64,000 bases of DNA from Hyphomicrobiales bacterium (GCA_900473185.1 UCKU01000009.1:1-64000), one strand, 5' to 3'. Numbered from the stretch's first letter, positions 1 through 8,277 are shown. Translations and numbers: made by a program. The notes: generated by a model from the letters alone, not told the origin.

Positions 1-663
1 GTTGTTCGGCTCAAGCGCCAACGACTGTTCCAGCACCTTGCGCGCATCTTCCGTCACCACGCCTTCGGCCATCGCCATCAGTGTTTCGGCAAGGCCGTCG
101 AGGCGAGCGGGGCTTGGGCCAAGCAGGCGGATGGCGTTGCGATAGGCGGTCTCGGCATCGGAAATGCGCATGGTGCTGAAATAGATCGGCGCCAGCACAT
201 CCCAGCCCTTGCCGTCGTCGGGATTCTGCGCCAGATGCCGCTCCGCCTTGGCGACGAGAACGGCCATATCATTGCCGGGATTGGCAAGCCGCGCCTCCAG
301 CGGCTGGGACGGCAGGTCGGGCCTGCCGGTATTCATGTAAAGACAGAGCCCGATGACGGGCAGGAGCAGCACGATGAAGGCTTCGGTCAGGCGGTGATGC
401 CTTGCAGGCTTGCGTTCTTCGACCGGAGCAACACCGGAAACGGCAATCAGCCGGCGGCCGATTTCGGCACGGGCGTAATCGGCCTCGTCGACGCTGATCA
501 GGCCGCCCGAGAGATCCCTGTCGAGTTCGCGCAACTGGTCGCGATAGACGGCAGCCTCACCGGCACGCGTATCCTCGGCCGCCTTCGCTCCACGCAAAAG
601 AGGATAAAGCAGAATGGCGGCAACGGCCGCCGTCAGGATGGCCACGAGAATCCAGAACAGCAT
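1..663 (-). CDS. ccmI: Cytochrome c-type biogenesis protein CcmI/CycH, 3' end cut off by window
   Basis: The reading frame is open from an ATG at 661-663 to the window edge (221 codons), so the C-terminus is missing. The N-terminus MLFWILVAILTAAVAAIL is a membrane anchor. It is followed by the CcmI-type stretch VYRDQLRELDRDL and the E-ADYARAEIGRRL segment, then a second membrane helix near residues 100-116 (FIVLLLPVIGLCLYM). The tail shows TPR-like helices (DGKGWDVLAPIYFSTMR, DAETAYRNAIRLLG). In the family, CcmI/CycH holds apocytochrome c for heme ligation by CcmFH in the periplasm. Rhizobial genomes commonly place cycHJKL beside feuPQ, which fits the genes to its right. Confidence 0.9.
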   Translation of the reverse strand, partial: MLFWILVAILTAAVAAILLYPLLRGAKAAEDTRAGEAAVYRDQLRELDRDLSGGLISVDEADYARAEIGRRLIAVSGVAPVEERKPARHHRLTEAFIVLLLPVIGLCLYMNTGRPDLPSQPLEARLANPGNDMAVLVAKAERHLAQNPDDGKGWDVLAPIYFSTMRISDAETAYRNAIRLLGPSPARLDGLAETLMAMAEGVVTEDARKVLEQSLALEPNN

Positions 664-762
664 ATCGGCCCAATTACTTGAAGCGCGCCCTCATTCCAAC
701 TGCCAATGCCGGAATGACGAAGATTTGAGGCTTTTGGCCGCAAGGATAACGGGCAAGAGAGT

Positions 763-1191
763 TCAGCCGAGCGGCGACCAGGTGCCGTTTTCGTTGCGAC
801 AAGCGGCACCGCGCGCCAGCGTATCCTTGCCATCGACCGTCACCGTATGGGTGTACTGGCGGCAGTTCTGCGAGCCGACCTGATAGGGTGCCGCGGCCAC
901 GACGCTGCCCTTGGCATCGCGGCCAGTCCAGGTGACCGGCTGCCCGACGGCTGCGCCTTCCAGCGCGCGATATTCGGCTTCCAGCGCCCGCTGCTTGTCG
1001 CTGTCATCAAGCTCTACGCCGGTGCGTCCGACGATGCCACCCTGCAAGGCAGAGATGAAAGCGGCCGAAGCCGGGGGCCTGCCGCCGCCAAAGAGACCAC
1101 GCGTTGTAGCTCCCTTCGTCGTCGTGCAGCCAGAGAGCGCAACGGCAACCAGAAGGGAAGAAACGATCATGCCTTGCGAACGTAGAGTCAT
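763..1191 (-). CDS. Surface-antigen-like lipoprotein
   Basis: 142 residues. A hydrophobic N-terminus ends in the lipobox LSGC (Cys22), predicting lipidation and membrane attachment. The mature part resembles the RT0821/Lpp0805 or 17-kDa surface antigen family: LDDSDKQRALEAEYRALEGA, then VTWTGRDAKGSV and a conserved NCRQYTHTVTVDGK segment containing Cys, with a second Cys in GAACRNENGTW. The exact function of this family is unknown. It lies between feuQ (gap 121 nt) and ccmI (gap 99 nt) on the same strand, so co-transcription is possible but not shown. An internal Met8 is an alternative start; neither start has a convincing ribosome site. Confidence 0.75.
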   Translation of the reverse strand: MTLRSQGMIVSSLLVAVALSGCTTTKGATTRGLFGGGRPPASAAFISALQGGIVGRTGVELDDSDKQRALEAEYRALEGAAVGQPVTWTGRDAKGSVVAAAPYQVGSQNCRQYTHTVTVDGKDTLARGAACRNENGTWSPLG

Positions 1192-1312
1192 TGCAATCGA
1201 ACCACGATCAGGGGTGTCAAAATGAGCCGATCGAAGTGCAGCGTCCCCGTGTCAGCATTAAGGCAAAGCATGCTATACATTTGCCACTATCTTTGTGACA
1301 TCAAGCAGTTGC

Positions 1313-2716
1313 TCATGCAACATCCTTTGTCACACCTGGCAGGATAAGCTTGGCTTTCAGTCCGCCCCACTCCCCGCGCGTGAGTTCCAGGCGGCCCTGG
1401 TACTCGTTGGAAATTTCGGTAACGATGGAGAGGCCAAGGCCGGTTCCGGGCTTGCTCTCATCCAGACGCCGGCCGCGCTTCAGCGCTTCGCGGATCTGGT
1501 CGGGCTCCAGGCCCGGGCCGTCATCCTCGACGGCAAGCTCCACCCAATGTTTTCTGGCGCTGGCTTCTGTTCCCTTCACGTCATCGCCGGCTTCGACCGC
1601 CGAAAGGCGCACCTTGCTCTTGGCAAAACGCGCGGCGTTTTCCAAGAGGTTGCCGACCGTCTCCTCGAGATCCTGCTGCTCCATGGCGACGGCCAGATGC
1701 GGCGGCTGGACGATCAACTCGAATTCAGTCTCGACATTCAGGCGGCGCATAACGCGCACGAGCCGCTCAAGCGCCGGTTCGGCATCGGTGCGCGCAAGCA
1801 CGGATTCACGCTGGGCGGCAATACGGGCGCGGTTGAGATAGGACTGTACCTGCCCCTGCATGGCTTCGGCCTGATTGCGCACCAGATCGCCATGCGATCT
1901 CTCGAGCACGCGCGCCTCGTTGAGCAGCACGGCGATCGGCGTCTTCAGGGAATGGGCGAGATTGCCGACCTGCATGCGCGCCCGCTCGACGATGCGGCGG
2001 TTGCTGTCGATCAGCGCGTTCACCTCATTGGCGAGAGGCAGGATCTCGCGGGGGAAATCACCTTTCAGCTGCTCGCTTTCACCGGCGCGGATGCGCTCCA
2101 ATGCGGCGCGCGCCTTATCCAGCGGCTTGAGGCCATAGAGAATGGCAAGCGCATTGACGATAAGACTGCCAACGCCGAAGCCTGCGAGCGCCAGATAGAG
2201 GCGATGAGAGAAGTTGCGGACGTCGTCTTCCACGACATCGACATTGCCGGTGACGCGGAAGCGGGCGGCGCGGCCGTCGGTATCGAGCACCACTTCGGTT
2301 TCGGCCACCTGCACGCGGTTACCGGAGGCGTCCGTCACCTGATAATAGCGCTCGTAATTCTTGTCGAAGGGCGCTTCCACGACCGACAGCACCGGGATCG
2401 TCGCGGAGCCCAGCGAGGGCGAGACCAGCGGCGCAGTCGTATAGGTGCCGAGCGGTTCGACCACCCAGTACCAGCCGGTCTTTGGCTGGGCGAAGCGCAG
2501 GTCGCCGAGCTGCGGGCTGCCGGACAGCGCGCCCTGATCGCCGATCGTGACGGAATTGATGACATTGTAGAGCTGCGCGCGCAGCAGATCCTGAAAGCCG
2601 CGCTCGGCGCTGCGTCTATAGAGTGTCGAGATCAACAGGCCGATCACCACCAGCGCCACCGTCGACCAGACCGTGGTCAGGAGCAGCACGCGTGCGGTGA
2701 GCGACTTAATTCGCAT
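1313..2716 (-). CDS. feuQ: Sensor histidine kinase FeuQ-like
   Basis: 467 residues. The first membrane helix is at about 10-30 and the second at about 172-193, flanking a periplasmic sensor domain of roughly 140 residues. A HAMP-like linker follows. The phospho-acceptor His255 lies in NLAHSLKTPIAVL. The ATPase domain has the N box (NLLENAARF, Asn360), the G1 box VEDDGPGLEPDQI and the G2 box GTGLGLSIV. The start overlaps the end of the response regulator gene by 11 nt. FeuQ/FeuP is known in Rhizobium leguminosarum (iron uptake) and Sinorhizobium meliloti (cyclic glucan export via ndvA). The assignment rests on architecture, the ccmI neighbour and the small secreted protein gene upstream. Confidence 0.85.
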   Translation of the reverse strand: MRIKSLTARVLLLTTVWSTVALVVIGLLISTLYRRSAERGFQDLLRAQLYNVINSVTIGDQGALSGSPQLGDLRFAQPKTGWYWVVEPLGTYTTAPLVSPSLGSATIPVLSVVEAPFDKNYERYYQVTDASGNRVQVAETEVVLDTDGRAARFRVTGNVDVVEDDVRNFSHRLYLALAGFGVGSLIVNALAILYGLKPLDKARAALERIRAGESEQLKGDFPREILPLANEVNALIDSNRRIVERARMQVGNLAHSLKTPIAVLLNEARVLERSHGDLVRNQAEAMQGQVQSYLNRARIAAQRESVLARTDAEPALERLVRVMRRLNVETEFELIVQPPHLAVAMEQQDLEETVGNLLENAARFAKSKVRLSAVEAGDDVKGTEASARKHWVELAVEDDGPGLEPDQIREALKRGRRLDESKPGTGLGLSIVTEISNEYQGRLELTRGEWGGLKAKLILPGVTKDVA

Positions 2717-3377
2717 TGGTCGGCGCTTGGATGCGGTAACCGAGACCGCGCACCGTTTCGATCAGATCGACGCCCATCTTCTTGCGCAGGCGGCCGACGA
2801 AGACCTCGATCGTATTGGAATCGCGGTCGAAATCCTGATCGTACATATGTTCGACCAGCTCCGTGCGCGACACCACCTCGCCCATGTGATGCATAAGATA
2901 GGCAAGCAGCCGGTACTCATGCGAGGTGAGCTTCAGCGCCACGCCATTGACGATCGCCTTGGAGGTCTTGGTATCGAGCCTCACCGGGCCGCAGACGATT
3001 TCGGAGGAGGCATGGCCGGCCGCACGGCGGATCAGCGCGCGGATGCGGGCGAGCACTTCCTCGACATGGAAAGGCTTGGTCACATAATCGTCGGCGCCCG
3101 CATCGATGCCGGCCACCTTGTCGCTCCAGCGGTCACGGGCGGTCAGGATCAGTACCGGCACGGTGCGGCCGGCGCCGCGCCATTTTTCCAGAACGGTCAC
3201 GCCGTCGAGTTCGGGCAGGCCGATATCGAGGATGATGGCATCATAGGGTTCGGTATCACCGAGGAAATGACCTTCCTCGCCATCGAACGCCTGATCGACG
3301 ACATAGCCCGCCTCTTTCAGCGTGTCGCTCAGCTGCCGGTTCAGATTGACGTCGTCTTCGACTACCAGAATGCGCAT
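2706..3377 (-). CDS. feuP: Response regulator FeuP-like, OmpR/PhoB type
   Basis: 223 residues. The N-terminal receiver domain has the acidic pocket E7-D8-D9, phospho-acceptor Asp51 (LDIGLPELDG), Thr in LILTARD and Lys in VTKPF. The C-terminal winged helix (about 125-220) has the usual LTSHEYRLLAYLM and SNTIEVFVGRLRKKMG motifs. This architecture means a DNA-binding activator or repressor controlled by the adjacent kinase, whose gene overlaps it by 11 nt. In S. meliloti FeuP is needed for ndvA expression and osmoadaptation. The feuN-like gene starts 54 nt upstream on the same strand, giving the order feuN-feuP-feuQ. Confidence 0.88.
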   Translation of the reverse strand: MRILVVEDDVNLNRQLSDTLKEAGYVVDQAFDGEEGHFLGDTEPYDAIILDIGLPELDGVTVLEKWRGAGRTVPVLILTARDRWSDKVAGIDAGADDYVTKPFHVEEVLARIRALIRRAAGHASSEIVCGPVRLDTKTSKAIVNGVALKLTSHEYRLLAYLMHHMGEVVSRTELVEHMYDQDFDRDSNTIEVFVGRLRKKMGVDLIETVRGLGYRIQAPTNAN

Positions 3378-3431
3378 CGCTTCGCCTTCATCCGCTGCAA
3401 ATCACTGATGTCATGAATAAGCCGATTCCGC

Positions 3432-3680
3432 CTACATCGGAACCTTTACTGTCACCTTGCGCGGACGCTGGCCGTTGCCCTGAACGAGAACGGTGATGAT
3501 GCAGGTGTCGCCCACCGGCTGCACGGAAAGAAGCTGGCCGCCCGTCTCGTCCACGACCTGCTGGGCTGCGGCGCTGCAATCGCGCGCCACACGCAGGACA
3601 AGCGTGTGGGTATCGTCCGGTGAGGGCGCCGAAACCGCCAGCCAGGCGGCCAATGCTGCGACGCTCAGAGGAGAGGCCAT
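3432..3680 (-). CDS. feuN: Small secreted protein, candidate FeuN
   Basis: 82 residues from the ATG at 3678-3680. A longer frame starting at 3728 would place 16 polar residues before the signal sequence, so the shorter start is preferred. The N-terminus MASPLSVAALAAWLAVSAP looks like a signal peptide. The mature part contains two Cys (ARDCSAAAQ and GDTCIITV) that could form a disulfide, and ends in a basic KVTVKVPM tail. In S. meliloti, FeuN is a small periplasmic modulator encoded just before feuP and holds FeuQ in check. Position, size and export signal match; sequence identity was not tested. Confidence 0.65.
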   Translation of the reverse strand: MASPLSVAALAAWLAVSAPSPDDTHTLVLRVARDCSAAAQQVVDETGGQLLSVQPVGDTCIITVLVQGNGQRPRKVTVKVPM

Positions 3681-3954
3681 GTGATACGCTTTCGATGTAA
3701 TGCCAACTTGTCCCAAATATGTACTCACGCGACCTGAATGGCAAATGAATGCACGGTAACACAGGGTTTTTAGAACAATTCTCGACTATTGCGCGAAATA
3801 TACGTGATTTCTGAATGATGCCGCTAAGGCCTTCTGCCACTGCGAAAATCCCGACACAAGGTAAATCCGTACTGGATTTGTTCGACCAAGCCTTTCACCA
3901 TCTGGTTGAAACTGCTATCGCTCGGTCGCCTTCATCCATTTCATTTCCGAATCC

Positions 3955-5169
3955 ATGCAAAAATCACTTTCGCTTCGTACGGCGCAGACGGTTGGCGTGC
4001 TCGCCGTCACCCAGCTTATCGGCTGGGGCACCACTTTCGATATGCTTGGCGTCATGGGGCGCGTCATCGCGCCATCGCTCGGGCTGCCGAATGAGGCGGT
4101 CTTTGCCGGTCTGACGGTGATGATGGTCATCAGTGCCTTTGCCGGTCCAGCCACCGGGCGCTGGCTCGGTCGCTATGGCGCCGCGAAAGTGCTGGCCGCC
4201 TCGTCGCTCACCTTTGCGGTCGGCCTGCTGCTGCTTGCCGCGGCCACCAATATCGTCGTCTATGGCCTTGCCTGGGTCGTCATCGGGCTCGGCGGCGCGC
4301 TCGGACTCTCGGCGCCATGTTATACCGCCGTTGTCGAACGCGAGGGTGCGAACGGCAAGCGCGTCATCGCCATTCTGATGCTGTTCACGGGTCTTTCGGC
4401 CACTATCTTCTGGCCGATCCCGACGCTGCTCAACGAGAATTTCGGCTGGCGCGTCACCTTCGTCGTCAGCGCCTGCCTGCAATTCTTCGTCTGCCTGCCG
4501 CTGCATCTCTTCGGCCTGCCGAAGCCGGTTGCGAGCCACACGCAGGGCACTGCCGCCGAAACCCCGCCGGTGGAGCTTTCGCCTGCCGACCGGCGCAAGG
4601 CTTTCCTGCTGATTGCCATCTCCACCACGCTCGGCACCTTCATTACCTTCGGCGTCTCGCCGTCGTTGCTCGAAATCTTCCGCCAGTCCGGCGCATCGGC
4701 GGCCCTTGCCCTGCAGCTCGGCTCGGCCCGCGGCGTCATCGGCATTTCGGCACGCGCGCTCGACATGCTGCTCGGCAAGCGCGGCAATCCGATCCTGACA
4801 TCGGTGATGGGCGTCAGCCTGATGCTGTTCAGCTTCCTGATGCTCTTCATCGTCCCGCCATCGACGCCGCTGCTCGTCACCTTCGTGCTGCTCTACGGCT
4901 TCGGCTCCGGCGTACTGGCGGTCGCCCGCGCGCTGATGCCGCTCGCCCTCTTCTCGGCCAGGGAATACGGGCTGCAGGCGGCGCGCCTGTCGATGCCGCA
5001 GAACCTTGCCAATGCCATCGCGCCCGTCATCTTCACCGCCATCCTCGATCGCGCCGGCGCCGGCCCGACGATCATCACCTGCGCGGTGCTTGCGGCCATC
5101 GCACTGGTCTTCGTGCTGATGTTGATGGCACTGGTGCGCAGCGCAAGGCCGAGCGCTCAGCCCGCCTGA
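3955..5169 (+). CDS. MFS transporter
   Basis: 404 residues with about twelve hydrophobic helices and a cytoplasmic loop in the middle (about residues 190-215, THTQGTAAETPPVELSPADRRK). The motif GPATGRWLGRYGAAKVL after helix 2 matches the MFS loop 2-3 signature G-x3-D/G-R-x-G-R/K. The start ATG at 3955 leads straight into the first helix. The substrate cannot be told from sequence. It is a single gene: feuN diverges from it on the left, and the next gene on the right converges on it after a 445-bp repeat-rich gap. Confidence 0.8.
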   Translation: MQKSLSLRTAQTVGVLAVTQLIGWGTTFDMLGVMGRVIAPSLGLPNEAVFAGLTVMMVISAFAGPATGRWLGRYGAAKVLAASSLTFAVGLLLLAAATNIVVYGLAWVVIGLGGALGLSAPCYTAVVEREGANGKRVIAILMLFTGLSATIFWPIPTLLNENFGWRVTFVVSACLQFFVCLPLHLFGLPKPVASHTQGTAAETPPVELSPADRRKAFLLIAISTTLGTFITFGVSPSLLEIFRQSGASAALALQLGSARGVIGISARALDMLLGKRGNPILTSVMGVSLMLFSFLMLFIVPPSTPLLVTFVLLYGFGSGVLAVARALMPLALFSAREYGLQAARLSMPQNLANAIAPVIFTAILDRAGAGPTIITCAVLAAIALVFVLMLMALVRSARPSAQPA

Positions 5170-5287
5170 CTGGCGGCGGGTGGCCCATCACACGGCATCA
5201 ACGGCCGCAAATCCGTTAAGCTTTTGAATCATTTGCGACTTTTTTCTCAATGATTGCCTCCGGCACCTCGCAGATTGGTTCATCTGC

Positions 5288-5307
5288 TGCCGGAATCGAT
5301 TCCGGCA
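5288..5307. repeat. Perfect 20-bp palindrome
   Basis: The half-site TGCCGGAATC is followed directly by its exact reverse complement GATTCCGGCA with no spacer. A perfect dyad without a loop suits a dimeric protein site better than an RNA hairpin. No function is assigned. Confidence 0.7.
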
Positions 5308-5374
5308 TCCCCCTATCCATTTGTATCTGAATAAGAATTTTCAAAAATTGCCGTTAGTGCAGTGTTTTTGGGGT

Positions 5375-5520
5375 TAAGTCATTGATCCTGAATAAGTGAT
5401 CCACTTAACAGCCAAACTTCGCGTAAAGAATTTCAAAAATCAGAAAGCAGCGTCTGCTGAAATTACAATTTCAAAAAAGTTTGGACCTTGATGCGTCACT
5501 TATTCAGAATCAATAACTTA
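5375..5520. repeat. Near-identical 25-bp inverted repeats, 96 bp apart
   Basis: The arm at 5375-5399 and the reverse complement of 5496-5520 agree at 23 of 25 positions. Both share the core ATTGAT-C-CTGAATAAGTGA. The arms bound a 146-bp unit, as in a miniature inverted-repeat element. A shorter dyad sits inside the left arm (TAAGTG-ATC-CACTTA at 5393-5407), and GTTAAG/CTTAAC bracket it at 5373-5378 and 5404-5409. No target-site duplication is obvious. Confidence 0.6.
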
Positions 5521-5614
5521 GCCGGAAAATCTCGGCGAAATGAGCCACCATCTGGAAATACTTATTCATTTTCAATGAGATAGATCGCCACCCAAGGCGA
5601 TGCAATCGTCGCCG

Positions 5615-5926
5615 TCAATCCCGCACGGGCCTGATAACGGCCTTGCCGCTATCGAAATCGGCCGCAACCCTGGTATCCCGAAGCGGTTTTACCGTGCGTG
5701 TGGAGAGATCATAATCGGGATGCGCCTTGTAGGCGGCAAGCGCCTCCTCGCTTTCAAATTCGCCATAAACGACGAAATCGACCGCATTGCCCCACTGGTC
5801 CGTCTTGACGTTTTCGCCGATCTCCAGCTTCAACGCATGCGGAATGCCCGTGAGTATCGAGAGCCCCTTGCGCACCGCCTCGCGATTTTCCTCCGGCACG
5901 GTGAAGAAGACGATATGGCGGATCAC
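5615..5926 (-). CDS. Dabb (stress-responsive alpha/beta barrel) domain protein
   Basis: 103 residues if translation starts at the GTG at 5924-5926, which has AGGAG 7 nt upstream; a longer open frame to 5992 has no such site. The sequence opens IRHIVFFTVPEENREAV and continues GIPHALKLEIGENVKTDQWGNAVDFVVYGEFESEEALAAYKAHPDY, the ferredoxin-like ABM/Dabb fold. Members form dimeric barrels; some are stress-induced or heme/ligand binding, but most have no known reaction. It lies downstream of the GH19-like gene on the same strand (62-nt gap). Confidence 0.75.
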   Translation of the reverse strand: MIRHIVFFTVPEENREAVRKGLSILTGIPHALKLEIGENVKTDQWGNAVDFVVYGEFESEEALAAYKAHPDYDLSTRTVKPLRDTRVAADFDSGKAVIRPVRD

Positions 5927-5988
5927 GCGGACACTCCTGTGGCAATTCTCTGAGCCTGGTCGGGCGATAACACGCGCCGCCCGGGCCT

Positions 5989-6633
5989 TCAACCGGGCCA
6001 GAATGCCGCGCTGGCATTCGGGCGGATCGCCGCGAAGAAGGTTTGCGCATAATCGGCGAGCTTCTCGGCCCTGTCGGTGCCGTTGACGATGCGGCGCGCG
6101 TTGACCCAGTCTTCCCTGTCTTCATTGAGGTGATCGCAAAGCCGGTGGCTGGTGAAGCTGCCGCGCAGCATGCCCTCGATCAGGATCGTCACAGCCGGCG
6201 CCATTTCCATGGCGCGATCGGGCTGGGCGACGAGATCGATGCCGGTCACCTCGCTCATCACCTCGTAGTTTCTCTTATGGGTGAGTTGCACCAGCCCGCG
6301 GCCGAGCCAGCACTTGCCATTCTCATCCGGCCGCCAGTAAGGCGACTTCACCCAGGAGAGCCGACCGGACGTGAAAGCGGTCTCGAGGATCTCGACGGCG
6401 CGCGAATCACTCGTTGCCAGCGTCTCGCGCACAGGCTGCATCGTGTAAGCGGTCTCATGAAAGGCGGTGGCCAATATATAGGCCAGCCAGCGCCGATCAG
6501 CGGTAGCCAAATTCGCGTCCCAGTAGTCGAAGATCGCGTTCATGCCTTCGATCTGGGCAGGGGTGAGACTGCCCTTGAACAGCGCGTGCTGTACCATGTC
6601 GAAGAAGAATTGCCGGTCGAGTGAGACTGTCAT
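5989..6633 (-). CDS. GH19-like lytic hydrolase (chitinase/endolysin fold)
   Basis: 214 residues without signal peptide or membrane helix. The GH19/lysozyme-like core is visible: YILATAFHETAYTMQPVRET carries the catalytic-type Glu of the HETA motif, followed by WLGRGLVQLTHKRNYEVMSEVTG, the GRG-Q-T-NY signature of this family. Most bacterial members of this short form cleave peptidoglycan and come from phages. No holin or structural phage genes are nearby, so it may be a captured endolysin or a wall-turnover enzyme that needs another route for export. Confidence 0.8.
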   Translation of the reverse strand: MTVSLDRQFFFDMVQHALFKGSLTPAQIEGMNAIFDYWDANLATADRRWLAYILATAFHETAYTMQPVRETLATSDSRAVEILETAFTSGRLSWVKSPYWRPDENGKCWLGRGLVQLTHKRNYEVMSEVTGIDLVAQPDRAMEMAPAVTILIEGMLRGSFTSHRLCDHLNEDREDWVNARRIVNGTDRAEKLADYAQTFFAAIRPNASAAFWPG

Positions 6634-6790
6634 GATGAGCTTCTCTGAGGCCTGCTGTGGTTAACGTCGGCTTAATCGATTGAAATTAATTTAATCGTTT
6701 CAAGTGTGACCGGGGTAGATTTACACGCAGTTTTTGTTGTGCGATGCATCAATTCGTAAGCACACCCTTGCTGAGGAAGAGAGGCATACG

Positions 6791-6925
6791 ATGCAGACCA
6801 CCGCAGAAACTCCGACCAAGATCCCCCAGCACGTCGTCGACCAGATGGAAAACGAGTGGCGCCAGGTACGCACGCAGCGCGAGAATCCGCGCCCGGTACG
6901 CCTGCCCTCCCAGACCGACTCTTAA
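6791..6925 (+). CDS. Small hydrophilic hypothetical protein
   Basis: 44 residues from the ATG at 6791, preceded by a purine-rich GAGGAAGAGAGG element. The product (MQTTAETPTKIPQHVVDQM, then a charged tail ending LPSQTDS) has no membrane segment or known motif. Start spacing and normal codon use are the only support; function is unknown. It stands alone between a minus-strand hydrolase and a minus-strand TetR gene. Confidence 0.5.
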   Translation: MQTTAETPTKIPQHVVDQMENEWRQVRTQRENPRPVRLPSQTDS

Positions 6926-7019
6926 GCACAATCCTGACGGGTGAGGACGTCCTGAACCCCTCACCCGCAGCTTCCCGCGTTGCCGGCATTCGTGGTCCTG
7001 CCAAGGCAGTGGCCATCGC

Positions 7020-7586
7020 TTAATTCCCACGTTTCGTCGCAGCCGGCCTGCCGGCCAGCCGGTCCAGGATTCTGCGAAACATATCCTTGTCATCCAGCGC
7101 CCGTGAGAGCACCAGCGCACCCTGAATGCCGGAGACAGCCTCTTCAGCTGCAGCAAGCGCTGCCTCCCCGGAGTAGCCGGCGCGGACCAGCGCCTGGCGC
7201 AGCGCCTCGATCCAGCGGACGAAATAATCCCGGATGACAGGCGAAAAGCGCTGGCGCGTTTCGTCCAGCGCGAAGGCGCCGACGAGGCAGATGCGGCTGC
7301 CGGAGCGGAAATAGTCACTCACATTCGCCCACATCGCATCGATCGCCGCCCCGGGATCGTCACGTCGCAACGGCTCGTAAATAGCGCGTTCGAACCAGCC
7401 GTCGACATCGGCAAGGACGGCAGCCGCCATCTCCTCCTTGCCCCCGGGGAAGAAGTGATAGAGGCTGCCTTTGCCGATGCCGGTGCGCTCGGTGATGCGG
7501 CTTAGCGTCGTGCCCTCGTAGCCGAGCTCGCGGAAGATCTCGCCGAGCAGCGGCACGACATCGGCACGTTCATAAACGGTCTTCAC
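7020..7586 (-). CDS. TetR/AcrR family repressor
   Basis: 188 residues. The N-terminal TetR helix-turn-helix covers about residues 10-55: FRELGYEGTTLSRITERTGIGKGSLYHFFPGGKEEM, where the recognition helix includes GKGSLYHFF. The C-terminal ligand-binding half is helical and resembles the LmrA/YxaF-like subgroup. It follows the DUF1348 gene by 21 nt on the same strand, so the two are probably co-transcribed. The dyad at 8108-8127 upstream of that gene is the likely autoregulatory operator. Confidence 0.88.
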   Translation of the reverse strand: MKTVYERADVVPLLGEIFRELGYEGTTLSRITERTGIGKGSLYHFFPGGKEEMAAAVLADVDGWFERAIYEPLRRDDPGAAIDAMWANVSDYFRSGSRICLVGAFALDETRQRFSPVIRDYFVRWIEALRQALVRAGYSGEAALAAAEEAVSGIQGALVLSRALDDKDMFRRILDRLAGRPAATKRGN

Positions 7587-7607
7587 AGGTCACCTTACCT
7601 TCGGGCC

Positions 7608-8069
7608 TCAAAGGCCGAGGTCGGAAAGGCCCGGATGGTCATCGGGCCGCCGGCCGAGCGGCCAGTGGAACTTGCGATCCGATTCCTTGATCGGCAGATC
7701 GTTGATGCAGGCGAAACGACGCTGCATCAAGCCCTCGGCATCGAATTCCCAATTCTCGTTGCCGTAGGAGCGGAACCAGTTGTTGCTGTCGTCATGCCAT
7801 TCATAGGCAAAACGCACGGCGATGCGGTTGTCGGTGAAGGCCCAGAGCTCCTTGATCAGCCGGTAATCGAGCTCCTTCGCCCACTTGCGGGTGAGAAAAG
7901 CGACGATCTCGGCGCGGCCGGTGACGAATTCGGCGCGGTTCCGCCACTGGCTGTCAGGCGTATAGACGAGCGATACGCGCTGCGGATCGCGACTGTTCCA
8001 GCCATCCTCGGCGAGGCGGACCTTCTGGGTTGCTGTTTCATTTGTGAATGGGGGAAGCGGTGCGGGCAT
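7608..8069 (-). CDS. DUF1348 / NTF2-like family protein
   Basis: 153 residues starting at the ATG at 8067-8069, which has GGAGACAGG just upstream; the longer frame to 8135 reads through the putative operator and is not preferred. Recognisable family stretches are [41 protein letters not shown] and [23 protein letters not shown]. The fold is that of the SnoaL/NTF2 cone used by many small enzymes, but no reaction is known for DUF1348. It is the first gene of an apparent operon with the TetR gene. Confidence 0.85.
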   Translation of the reverse strand: MPAPLPPFTNETATQKVRLAEDGWNSRDPQRVSLVYTPDSQWRNRAEFVTGRAEIVAFLTRKWAKELDYRLIKELWAFTDNRIAVRFAYEWHDDSNNWFRSYGNENWEFDAEGLMQRRFACINDLPIKESDRKFHWPLGRRPDDHPGLSDLGL

Positions 8070-8107
8070 GTCCTGTCTCCTTGGCTGTATTGTACCTTTC
8101 GTTATGC

Positions 8108-8127
8108 AATGTACTGATCGGTACATT
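8108..8127. promoter_or_regulatory. Likely TetR operator
   Basis: AATGTAC and GTACATT form a perfect 7-bp dyad around TGATCG, itself nearly symmetric. The site lies 39 bp before the DUF1348 start codon in the presumed promoter, where a TetR dimer could block transcription of the DUF1348-tetR operon. Confidence 0.6.
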
Positions 8128-8202
8128 AAACGCAAGAGACTTGGATACCCATCTCCTGCGGCATTTTGGCTTCAAGCGAACGACGGTCGCCCGCGCAGCA
8201 AA

Positions 8203-8230
8203 AAGGCCGCTCGACGTTCCGAACGGCCTT
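8203..8230 (-). terminator. Intrinsic terminator after the DUF983 gene
   Basis: On the minus strand AAGGCCG pairs with CGGCCTT across a 14-nt loop and runs into five T residues (plus-strand A tract 8200-8204). It lies 48 bp beyond the DUF983 stop codon. Confidence 0.6.
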
Positions 8231-8277
8231 CATACGTAAAGATCAGGGTATGCTGCGTGATCCTTGATTGCCCGAGA

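Larger units (their letters stand above)
5170..5614. other. AT-rich intergenic stretch with many inverted repeats
   Basis: 445 bp between convergent genes, clearly richer in A/T than its surroundings and without a credible reading frame. It holds a perfect 20-bp palindrome (5288-5307), a 25-bp inverted repeat pair (5375-5399 and 5496-5520) and at least two more partial copies of the same motif (core CTGAATAAG at 5329-5337, related copy at 5561-5578). Genes converge on it, so these are unlikely to be ordinary promoter operators for the flanking genes. A small mobile element relic or a structured RNA are the alternatives. Confidence 0.6.

Noticed and set aside
1295..2896. 533-residue frame opposite feuQ and feuP
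   Set aside because: Mirror-frame artefact of high-GC coding DNA; the minus-strand kinase and regulator have all family motifs.
6672..7016. 114-residue minus-strand frame over the small gene at 6791
   Set aside because: Basic, low-complexity product without ribosome site; the plus-strand small gene has a better start context.
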